Both the position numbers and the translations under genes were made by a program. The notes beneath the pieces are model-generated. The model was not told the DNA's origin and ran no database searches. It was given only the letters and a program-made list of their open reading frames with translations. A stretch of DNA of 5,196 nt from Bacteroidota bacterium (lineage in GTDB: Bacteria; Bacteroidota; Bacteroidia; NS11-12g; UBA9320): the NCBI GenBank assembly GCA_003484585.1, contig DNBZ01000282.1, forward strand, positions 1-5,196. Direction: 5' to 3'. Positions 1-5,196 of this stretch are shown piece after piece. Numbering within the stretch: position 1 is the stretch's first letter; every line of letters starts with the position of its first letter.

Positions 1-113
1 CATTTATGGAAACTTTAGCACGAAAAGGAAACGGCAGTTTTATTCGGATACAAGAGGGCGAGGATTCTGAGGCTGTGCTCATAAGCAATCTCATGCGACA
101 CTCCACTAAATAG
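1..113 (+). CDS. C-terminal end of an unidentified protein, possibly von Willebrand A-domain type (partial)
   Basis: This reading frame enters from the left edge (first full codon at base 3) and stops with TAG at 111-113. The other two plus frames close early, by bases 18 and 70. The visible 36 residues begin FMETLARKGNGSFIRIQ and end NLMRHSTK. A short helix followed by LAxxGNGxFxxI is what I associate with the last helix and strand of bacterial von Willebrand A domains, where a similar 'LA..GNG.Y..I' stretch precedes a closing helix, but this is recalled family resemblance over very few residues. The metal-binding MIDAS residues would lie upstream, outside the window. A basic HSTK end with no sorting tail suggests it is not a T9SS cargo. 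That the frame is coding is likely; the family assignment is tentative. Confidence 0.5.
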   Translation, partial: FMETLARKGNGSFIRIQEGEDSEAVLISNLMRHSTK

Positions 114-172
114 CGTCTATATTTTAGTAGTGTTAATCTTTTTTAGCCTGAAACATATTGCTAGATAGCACT

Positions 173-180
173 TACTTTTG
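173..180 (+). promoter_or_regulatory. Bacteroidota-type -7 promoter element (TACTTTTG)
   Basis: TACTTTTG is an exact match to the TAnnTTTG -7 consensus used by the primary sigma factor of Bacteroidota. It lies 6 bases before the ATG at 187 and 27 before the ATG at 208. No good TTG/TTTG -33 partner sits at the expected distance; only a weak CTG at 148-150 is near it. Transcription from here would start at about 185-187, so the reductase mRNA would be nearly leaderless from ATG 187 or carry a leader of about 20 bases for ATG 208. An eight-base degenerate motif can arise by chance in AT-rich DNA, so this remains a candidate. Confidence 0.35.
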
Positions 181-186
181 GCAGAT

Positions 187-1062
187 ATGTCTAATTACAA
201 TAAATCAATGCTAAAAGAAGGCTCTCTAGAGGGTAAGGTAATCTGGGTGACTGGTGGAGGAACTGGCCTAGGTAAGTCTATGGTAAAGTACTTCGTAGAG
301 TTAGGAGCTCGAGTAGCCATATCTGGCAGAAGAGAAGAAAAACTGATAGAAGCAGCAGAGGAAATATCCAAACAAAATGTATTTCCAGTAGTATGCGATG
401 TGCGAGAGAGCGGTCAAGTAGATGCAGCCTTAGCACAAATTATAGAGCATTTTGGCACCTTAAATGGATTAGTAAATAATGCAGCAGGAAATTTCATAAG
501 TCCAACAGAAAGACTTAGCCATAGAGCATTTGATATTATAATCGACATAGTACTGAAAGGGTCTAAGAACTGCACACTAAGCTGTGGAAAGTATTGGATA
601 GAAAATAAAATTCCAGCAAACGTACTCAACATTGTGACCACCTATGCATGGACAGGTAGCGGCTACGTAGTGCCTAGTGCCACTGCCAAAGCAGGCGTAT
701 TAGCTATGACTAGATCGCTGGCAGTAGAGTGGGCTAAGTATGGTCAAAGACACAATGCTATAGCACCGGGACCTTTCCCTACCAAGGGAGCTTGGGATAG
801 ACTTTTTCCTAAGGAAATGTCTGATAAGATAAACCTAGAAAGTAGAGTGCCGCTAAAAAGAGTCGGAGAGCATCAAGAGTTGGCTAATTTAGCTGCTTAC
901 CTTATGTCAGATTTCTCTAGTTATGTAAACGGTGAAGTAATCACAATAGACGGTGGTGAGTGGCTGCAAGGTGCAGGTCAGTTTAACCAAATGGAAGCTA
1001 TAACTCCAGAAGAATGGGACCTCTTAGAAAAGGTGGTTCGGGGTAATCAGAAAAAGTCATAA
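187..1062 (+). CDS. 2,4-dienoyl-CoA reductase-type SDR family oxidoreductase
   Basis: This is a 291-residue classical-length short-chain dehydrogenase. It most likely reduces 2,4-dienoyl-CoA with NADPH to a 3-enoyl-CoA, an auxiliary cytoplasmic step in beta-oxidation of unsaturated fatty acids. Residues numbered from ATG 187 show the nucleotide-binding TGGGTGLG (22-29), an Arg pair after beta-2 (GRR, 47-49) that favours NADPH, CDV (70-72) and NNAAGNF (97-103). The active site has the arrangement of mitochondrial DECR1 rather than the usual YxxxK: Asn102 (AAGNF), Tyr153 (TTYAWTGSG), Ser164 and Lys168 (SATAK) match DECR1 Asn148, Tyr199, Ser210 and Lys214. The APGPFPTKGAWDRL and DGGEWL segments also fit. 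ATG 187 is preferred. TTG 178 also opens the frame but lies inside a promoter-like box, and ATG 208 (MLKEGSLEGK) would still keep the whole fold. The C-terminal extension after DGGEWL (QFNQMEAITPEEW) is usual for this subfamily. Substrate is inferred from homology; other enoyl-CoA or ketone substrates remain possible. Confidence 0.88.
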   Translation: MSNYNKSMLKEGSLEGKVIWVTGGGTGLGKSMVKYFVELGARVAISGRREEKLIEAAEEISKQNVFPVVCDVRESGQVDAALAQIIEHFGTLNGLVNNAAGNFISPTERLSHRAFDIIIDIVLKGSKNCTLSCGKYWIENKIPANVLNIVTTYAWTGSGYVVPSATAKAGVLAMTRSLAVEWAKYGQRHNAIAPGPFPTKGAWDRLFPKEMSDKINLESRVPLKRVGEHQELANLAAYLMSDFSSYVNGEVITIDGGEWLQGAGQFNQMEAITPEEWDLLEKVVRGNQKKS

Positions 1063-1137
1063 TATGGTCAATAACCTACTTTGTGACACAACAAAAAAAA
1101 ATATAACTAACATTCGCCAACAAAATAATTCTTCTTA

Positions 1138-3699
1138 ATGAAAAAACACTTTACGTTAAAACGCTTTCTTACTGCTACTATGGTTTTGAGTATGGTTAGC
1201 ATTTCTTTAATCTCGATTACTAATACAGGTGGCCCACCAGCTGGTTATTCCAATGCTCCTTCTGAGAGTAATTGTACTACTTGTCATTCAGGTAGTCTAG
1301 TAACCTCAGGTACTAATTATAATAACATTTCACTTTCAGGAAATTTTACTGGCAGTGGATATATCCCAGATAGTACGTATACCATAGAGCTAGAATACTC
1401 TCAAACGGGGAAAACCAAGTTTGGGTATCAATTGACTTGCCTTACCAGTGCTAATGCAATGGCGGGTTCTTTTGCTGTAATCTCAGGAAACAGTAAATCC
1501 TCTATAATATCAGGATCGTTTGGTGGAGGAACAAGATCATATATGAGACAAACTTCTGCGGGTACAGCTGCTACTAGCGGAGCACAGACTTGGAGTTTTA
1601 ACTGGACGGCACCTTCTAGCAATGTAGGACCAGTTAAATTTTACACAGTAGTAAACTCTACTAATTCTTCGAACACAAATGCCAGTGATGTTATTATCGC
1701 TAAGGAATTTAGCTTCTCACCTTCCACATTATTACCTGTGGCTAGTGCATCTGCTTCTAATGCTAACCCTTGTAAGGGATCTGTAGTAAATCTATCAGGA
1801 AGTGGTACCAACACACCTACATCGTATAACTGGAGTTTGGTTGGAGCCAATCCAGGTACATCCACTTCACAAAATCCATCTGTAGTATATCCAAATCAAG
1901 GAACCTATAGAGCTATACTTACGGTAACCAATGCCAAAGGAGTTTCTCAACCAGATACGGTTGTGATTTCTGTAAAACCTACGCCAACTGCTTTTATAGG
2001 TGGTGGAGCTACCCGTACTTTATGCCAAGGAGATAGCTTAGAGCTTACGTCTACTTTTGAGTCGGGTAATGTATATACCTGGAGTAATGGTAAAACAGGC
2101 AATTCTGTTTTCGTGAAGGATACAGGAGATTATACTGTGTCTGTGCAAGGATCTAACGGATGCGGTAGACTAAGTAATAGTGTAAGAGGAAATTACTACA
2201 CTAAGCCAACAGCAAGCTTAACTAGTAATGCTTCTATATATAATGATAGCAGTTGTACAGATGTGACTCTCAACTTGCAGGCAAGTAGTGCAGCTTTTGA
2301 TAGCTTTTTCTACTATATAGATGGGACACTTTATGCTTCTAGTGATTCGGCTACTCAAGCAGTACCATTCACAGCTACGACCGTATTTGGTCTCCAAGTT
2401 AAAAATGCTACAGGTTGTTATAGTGATATTACTAACTATACAGTAACCGCACGTAGTAGAGCAGAAGCTCCTACCATTACGTGCACGGCTACCACACCTA
2501 GCTCTATTGAGTTTTCTTTCAGCAGTGTATTTTCTCATAACGGATTTCAAATAAGTACCAATGGCTCTTCTTGGGGCACTCCAAATAGCGGAGCATCTGG
2601 AAATACGCACTTGGTTTCTGGATTACAGCCAGAAGATTCGGTTACGTTGTTTGTGCGTTCTAGGGATATAGCACCATGTGATTTTAGTTTAGTTGGACAA
2701 AAAAAGTGTTTTACCGAAGCGTGTACACAGCTAGAGCCTACAGTCACTTTCGCAGATTCTATCTGTAGAGGAGATGTATGGCGAGTAGAAGTAAATGGTC
2801 TTGCCAATGAGTTCTTTAGCCTGTCTATTGACAATGGAGCCACATTTACAGATACTATTTTTGAGTTTAATCCATTGGTGAGCAAAACATATACACTTAA
2901 TGTAATAGACTCTAATAGTACAATATGTCCTGCAAACGAAATACCACTCCAGGTAGTAGTAGACAACATAAATGATATAGAACTAAAAACAGATAAGCTA
3001 GGAGCCTATTGCCCTGGGGAGACTATCATTTTCTCTGCTAATGATAGTATCGAAAACTTTGATTTTTATTACAACAATGTCTTGCAGCAGTCTGGTGCTA
3101 CAAATACCTATAGCAATACAGGTGGTGCTAATGGCGACTCGGTTTTTGTAATAGTAACCAAAGGACAATGTACCGATACTTCGCTCAAAAATTATGTGCA
3201 ACTAGAGATAGCTCCAGATGCTTCTTTCACCTTCGCTAGAGCACAATCTGTATATACATTCACACCTACTAATGGCACATTTAATGAGTACACGTGGGAC
3301 TTTGGAGATGGCAGTGCACTTAGCACTGACGTATCGCCTACACACGACTATGCAGATGTAGAAGGCACCACAGTAAATGCTAGCTTAGAAATAGTAACGA
3401 GTAACAACTGCGTGTACGATAGTTCGCAGGCTATAGCTCTACCCGTATTTAGTAGCGTAGCAGATTTAATAGCACTGGGACTAGAGGTATATCCAAATCC
3501 AACTACGGATGTAGTATATATAAATAATGAAGGAAATAGACCAATGCAGTTAACGGTAATCTCCCTATCTGGCGAGGTGGTATTGCAAGCAGTCAACGCA
3601 ACAAAGAGCCTAGATGTAAGCAAGCTAAGTGCAGGTGTATATATCTTAAAAGTAAGAATAGGAAATGAAGAAGCGAGTGTAAGACTTCTGAAAAACTAA
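1138..3699 (+). CDS. T9SS-secreted multidomain protein: CxxCH Reeler-like (choice-of-anchor V-type) domain, Ig/PKD modules, sorting tail
   Basis: This is an 853-residue exported protein. Residues 1-28 look like a Sec signal peptide (KKHFTLKR, then a hydrophobic run 11-27). Residues 31-195 start with GPPAGYSNAPSESNCTTCHSG and continue with beta-rich sequence of the Reeler-like 'choice-of-anchor V' type; CTTCH (46-50) has the haem c attachment pattern CxxCH. Next come beta-sandwich modules: PKD-like 201-281, Ig-like 284-355 (YTWSNGKTGNSVF), another 357-438, Fn3-like 443-525 (GLQPEDSVTLFVRSRD), two more 534-608 and 612-690, and a canonical PKD 695-768 with WDFGDGS at 720-726. Several modules begin with C-x-G-[SDE]. 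Residues 781-853 are a T9SS type A sorting domain (LEVYPNPTTD, SLSGEVV, LSAGVYILKVR), normally removed as the protein is anchored at or released from the cell surface. ATG 1138 precedes the signal peptide directly; the 75-base upstream gap is A-rich (nine A at 1093-1101) with no Shine-Dalgarno site. Surface adhesion or matrix binding is plausible, but no catalytic domain is recognised and the function is unknown. Confidence 0.9.
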   Translation: MKKHFTLKRFLTATMVLSMVSISLISITNTGGPPAGYSNAPSESNCTTCHSGSLVTSGTNYNNISLSGNFTGSGYIPDSTYTIELEYSQTGKTKFGYQLTCLTSANAMAGSFAVISGNSKSSIISGSFGGGTRSYMRQTSAGTAATSGAQTWSFNWTAPSSNVGPVKFYTVVNSTNSSNTNASDVIIAKEFSFSPSTLLPVASASASNANPCKGSVVNLSGSGTNTPTSYNWSLVGANPGTSTSQNPSVVYPNQGTYRAILTVTNAKGVSQPDTVVISVKPTPTAFIGGGATRTLCQGDSLELTSTFESGNVYTWSNGKTGNSVFVKDTGDYTVSVQGSNGCGRLSNSVRGNYYTKPTASLTSNASIYNDSSCTDVTLNLQASSAAFDSFFYYIDGTLYASSDSATQAVPFTATTVFGLQVKNATGCYSDITNYTVTARSRAEAPTITCTATTPSSIEFSFSSVFSHNGFQISTNGSSWGTPNSGASGNTHLVSGLQPEDSVTLFVRSRDIAPCDFSLVGQKKCFTEACTQLEPTVTFADSICRGDVWRVEVNGLANEFFSLSIDNGATFTDTIFEFNPLVSKTYTLNVIDSNSTICPANEIPLQVVVDNINDIELKTDKLGAYCPGETIIFSANDSIENFDFYYNNVLQQSGATNTYSNTGGANGDSVFVIVTKGQCTDTSLKNYVQLEIAPDASFTFARAQSVYTFTPTNGTFNEYTWDFGDGSALSTDVSPTHDYADVEGTTVNASLEIVTSNNCVYDSSQAIALPVFSSVADLIALGLEVYPNPTTDVVYINNEGNRPMQLTVISLSGEVVLQAVNATKSLDVSKLSAGVYILKVRIGNEEASVRLLKN
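1273..1287 (+). other. CxxCH (CTTCH) candidate haem c attachment motif
   Basis: These five codons encode Cys46-Thr-Thr-Cys49-His50 of the secreted protein, about 20 residues after the signal peptide. CxxCH is the covalent c-type haem attachment pattern, with the His as proximal ligand. It is the only such motif in the protein. My recollection is that this Cys/His cluster recurs in the choice-of-anchor V family, which would argue for a conserved role in haem or metal binding, or in disulfide formation. The motif is seen; haem binding is not shown. Confidence 0.45.
3478..3696 (+). other. Type IX secretion C-terminal sorting domain (type A)
   Basis: The last 73 codons carry the conserved blocks of the T9SS type A (Por secretion) sorting signal: LEVYPNPTTD at the start, a central L-x-V-x-x-L-x-G-E-V strand pair, and LSAGVYILKVR near the end, finishing in a short basic strand (RLLKN). 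The domain directs passage across the outer membrane after Sec export and is then usually cleaved. It is also the main taxonomic marker in this window. Confidence 0.93.
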
Positions 3700-3718
3700 T
3701 GTAGATTTCAATACTACT

Positions 3719-3748
3719 AAAAAGGAGTAAGCTAGCTTACTCCTTTTT
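3719..3748. terminator. Palindromic intrinsic terminator, probably bidirectional
   Basis: A perfect 30-base palindrome lies 19 bases after the stop of the secreted-protein gene. Each 13-base arm (AAAAAGGAGTAAG and its complement) flanks a CTAG loop. A run of six T (3744-3749) closes the plus-strand arm, and five A at 3719-3723 give the equivalent T run on the minus strand. This is the classic A-tract/stem/T-tract design that can stop transcripts from both sides. Its position between convergent genes supports that role. Confidence 0.85.
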
Positions 3749-3811
3749 TAATGCCTTATGTTTTCACTTGAGGAGAGGTCAGCATTGTCAAAGACAATTC
3801 TGGGTGAGGTG

Positions 3812-3853
3812 TAATCTACTAACGTCTTTTTGTAAAAAGACGTTAGTAGATTA
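3812..3853. repeat. Perfect 20-bp-arm inverted repeat overlapping the stop codon of the minus-strand gene
   Basis: The arms at 3812-3831 and 3834-3853 are exact reverse complements separated by only GT (3832-3833). The right end, TTA at 3851-3853, is the TAA stop of the zinc hydrolase gene. In RNA this would form a long hairpin with a stable ACGTC/GACGT segment in mid-stem and an A/U-only tip. No T run follows on either strand, so it does not look like a textbook intrinsic terminator. It could be a 3'-end stabilising or processing hairpin for the minus-strand mRNA, or a remnant of a small palindromic repeat family. Confidence 0.8.
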
Positions 3854-4813
3854 ATGCGTTTCCATCCGTCCTTTTATCTCAGAAGTTCGCATCAAGTTTT
3901 GTAGAGAATCTACCTCATCTTGCAAGTTGAGACGCTGTGCAAGCTCGAACTCTAGACTAGGCTCTCCTGCATCTACCCATGCGGTGTACCACATAGATCC
4001 TACCATATAGATGGCTTTTTTCATACGTCGCTCTACCATATTATTCAGTGCTATGTGATATGCAGTAGAAAACTCTTTGCTATATACTTTTACTGTAGTG
4101 GTCCCTCTGGTTTCAAAGGAGTATTTTGTGTTGGGCATCAGCAGTGTGAGCTCTCGCTCCAGATCTAGCACAGAGTCCTTAGCCGCGAAACTCTCGCTCA
4201 CGGCTGCCCACACCGCTTGCATAGGGTGATCTATATATTCTGCCCTGACCGTGAAATAGTCGTAGTCTGTAGCAAATATCTCTGGGAGTCTAGATTCCCA
4301 AAGCCCGTGTATTCCTTTCTGGTCGGTCATTTGACCATTGTAATTTTCTGTAGTGTGCAGCGGCACGTGAGCGTCTGCTATGTAGTGACCTAGGTCTGCA
4401 CTCAGTTTTATTATTCGCTCATAGTCTCGATCTTTCATAGCATAGGTGAGCCACGACTTTACTTTCAAGATATGCCACGGCACTATACCATAGGATTGAA
4501 GCGTCTCTTCTCCAAATTTAGCTACAGCACTATCCCAATACATCGGGACAGTATCTATAGGTACTATTTGCTCATAGTGGTCTAAGTCTATATAATGTCT
4601 TGGAGCTTCTGCATCTATCGCATATCTACGTTGGTCTGCACGTACTGCTAGTTCTTGTATAGTAGAGATATTAGTCTTATAAAATCCAAACATCTCAGGA
4701 GGGAGTGTAAAACAAGCTAGGTAGTTAATTTCCTTATGAGCATAAAATCCCCACGGATTAGAGGCCAAGAAACAAACGGATAATACAAAAGCAAAGAGGT
4801 ATCTCACTGGCAC
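3851..4813 (-). CDS. Secreted zinc-dependent phospholipase C / S1-P1 nuclease-fold hydrolase
   Basis: This 320-residue exported enzyme has the three-zinc all-helical fold shared by bacterial phospholipase C and S1/P1 nucleases. A signal peptide (MPVRYLFAFVLSVCFLASNP) ends next to Trp21, which starts WGFYAH. The mature N-terminal Trp and His26 are zinc ligands in this fold, and the W-to-H spacing of five equals that of P1 nuclease. Further likely ligands are Asp60, His73 (RHYIDLDHY), His143, Asp147 and His153 (LGHYIADAHVPLH) and His169 with Glu173 (GIHGLWES). The spacings +4, +6 and +4 match the known enzymes, and Glu at the last place is the phospholipase C form (nucleases have Asp). The substrate, phospholipid or nucleic acid, is unproven. 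No ATG lies before Met41; GTG 4813 and GTG 4807 (MRYLFAFV...) are the only sensible starts, and either gives a good signal peptide. LSVC is a poor lipobox. It probably shares a transcript with the rhomboid gene 45 bases upstream. The stop lies in a hairpin arm. Confidence 0.85.
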   Translation of the reverse strand: MPVRYLFAFVLSVCFLASNPWGFYAHKEINYLACFTLPPEMFGFYKTNISTIQELAVRADQRRYAIDAEAPRHYIDLDHYEQIVPIDTVPMYWDSAVAKFGEETLQSYGIVPWHILKVKSWLTYAMKDRDYERIIKLSADLGHYIADAHVPLHTTENYNGQMTDQKGIHGLWESRLPEIFATDYDYFTVRAEYIDHPMQAVWAAVSESFAAKDSVLDLERELTLLMPNTKYSFETRGTTTVKVYSKEFSTAYHIALNNMVERRMKKAIYMVGSMWYTAWVDAGEPSLEFELAQRLNLQDEVDSLQNLMRTSEIKGRMETH

Positions 4814-4858
4814 GAAAGTAGGGATTTAGACTCTAGTACAATACTTTCTTCTCTGCAT

Positions 4859-5196
4859 TCACTCTCGCTCCTTATAATGATAATGTACCGTAGTCTCTTG
4901 AGCTCTTTGCTCTGGAGTTTTCCAGTAGGCATCTGGATCATCGTCTTCGTCATCATCGTCGTCTTCTATAAAGAACATCGGTTGTTGAGGTCCATGATTA
5001 CGATATAGGATCCCAAAAAATATCCCTGACAAGGCTCCAGCCAAGTGACCTTCCCACGATATATTTTTGCCTATGAGCTTACCGTAGTCTGGGAATAGCC
5101 CGTAGATGAGTCCACCATATAAGAAGATAAGTACAAATGCTGCTCCGAGCATTTCTTTGTTTCTAGTAAAAAAAGCGTGAGTTACAAGGAAGAAAA
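4859..5196 (-). CDS. Rhomboid family intramembrane serine protease, C-terminal part (partial)
   Basis: The frame is open at the right edge of the window and stops with TGA at 4859-4861, leaving about 112 residues. Reading inward it gives FFLVTHAFFTRNKE, then a membrane segment (MLGAAFVLIFLYGGLIYGLF), the loop with SWEGHLAG and a last membrane segment (ALSGIFFGILYR). The His in SWEGHLAG (codon 5045-5047) is the catalytic base of the rhomboid Ser-His dyad; the GxSG serine would lie upstream, outside the window. After the last helix comes a cytosol-type tail with a strongly acidic run (EDDDDDEDDDPD, about 4929-4966), then AYWKTPEQRAQ and a His/Tyr-rich end (VHYHYKERE). The Met at 5152 is internal, not the start. 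Rhomboids cleave transmembrane segments within the inner membrane; no substrate can be inferred, although the zinc hydrolase follows 45 bases downstream on the same strand. Confidence 0.88.
   Translation of the reverse strand, partial: FFLVTHAFFTRNKEMLGAAFVLIFLYGGLIYGLFPDYGKLIGKNISWEGHLAGALSGIFFGILYRNHGPQQPMFFIEDDDDDEDDDPDAYWKTPEQRAQETTVHYHYKERE

Noticed and set aside
105..144. Imperfect hairpin (ACTAAA...TTTAGT) followed at a distance by a T run, as a terminator for the first gene.
   Set aside because: The stem is short and bulged, and the T run begins about 10 bases after it, so it does not fit an intrinsic terminator.
414..641. Minus-strand open frame opposite the reductase gene.
   Set aside because: It lies wholly antisense to a gene with a complete, motif-rich product and shows no recognisable domain or start context.
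1077..1083. TACTTTG as a possible promoter for the secreted-protein gene.
   Set aside because: It has one base fewer than the TAnnTTTG spacing and no -33 partner; too weak to list.
1428..3623. Several minus-strand open frames (64-140 codons) opposite the secreted-protein gene.
   Set aside because: All are embedded in a continuous, well-supported coding frame. Their products have no domain logic and look like translations of the complementary strand of Ser/Thr-rich sequence.
3784..3798. Small inverted repeat ATTGTC-AAA-GACAAT.
   Set aside because: A 6-bp AT-leaning stem can easily arise by chance, and no T run follows. It is mentioned only as part of the convergent gap.
4764..4782. LSVC in the zinc hydrolase signal peptide as a lipoprotein box.
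   Set aside because: Val directly before the Cys is not accepted in lipoboxes, and the fold needs a free N-terminus near Trp21 for zinc binding.
4929..4966. GAT/GAC/GAA-rich run as a stand-alone microsatellite.
   Set aside because: It is fully explained as codons of the acidic rhomboid tail; units are not exact repeats.
1..5196. CRISPR array, insertion sequence, attachment site, tRNA or riboswitch.
   Set aside because: No regularly spaced direct repeats, transposase-like frame, terminal repeats, tRNA-like cloverleaf or long structured leader was seen on either strand.

Overview
The window reads as a piece of Bacteroidota chromosome. The best evidence is the large plus-strand gene, which ends in a type IX secretion (T9SS) C-terminal sorting domain, a machinery essentially confined to that phylum. 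The AT-leaning composition, the lack of clear Shine-Dalgarno sites, a TAnnTTTG-like promoter element and Bacteroidota-style versions of the other genes agree with this. I cannot place it below phylum from the sequence alone. I see no insertion sequence, CRISPR array, tRNA, rRNA or phage gene.

Layout on the plus strand: the last 36 codons of an unidentified protein, possibly a von Willebrand A-type protein (ends 113); a 73-base gap with a TAnnTTTG-like box; a short-chain dehydrogenase of the 2,4-dienoyl-CoA reductase type (187-1062); a 75-base A-rich gap; and an 853-residue secreted multidomain protein (1138-3699). That protein has a signal peptide, a CxxCH-containing Reeler-like/choice-of-anchor V-type domain, a string of Ig/PKD/Fn3-like modules, a canonical WDFGDG PKD domain and the T9SS tail.

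A 151-base convergent gap (3700-3850) carries two perfect hairpins. The first is a palindromic terminator with T runs suited to both directions. The second is a 20-bp-arm hairpin whose outer edge is the stop codon of the opposing gene. On the minus strand, read from the right edge, are the C-terminal part of a rhomboid intramembrane protease (open at the window end, stop at 4859) and, 45 bases downstream, a secreted zinc-dependent phospholipase C / S1-P1 nuclease-fold hydrolase (4813-3851). These two probably share a transcript.

The genes do not form one obvious pathway. The reductase belongs to unsaturated fatty-acid beta-oxidation in the cytoplasm. The large protein and the PLC-like hydrolase are exported, and the rhomboid is an inner-membrane protease. 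I found no clear evidence of a wholly new system. The points most worth a second look are the possible haem-binding CTTCH in the secreted protein, the unusual stop-codon hairpin, and whether the zinc enzyme acts on lipid or nucleic acid.
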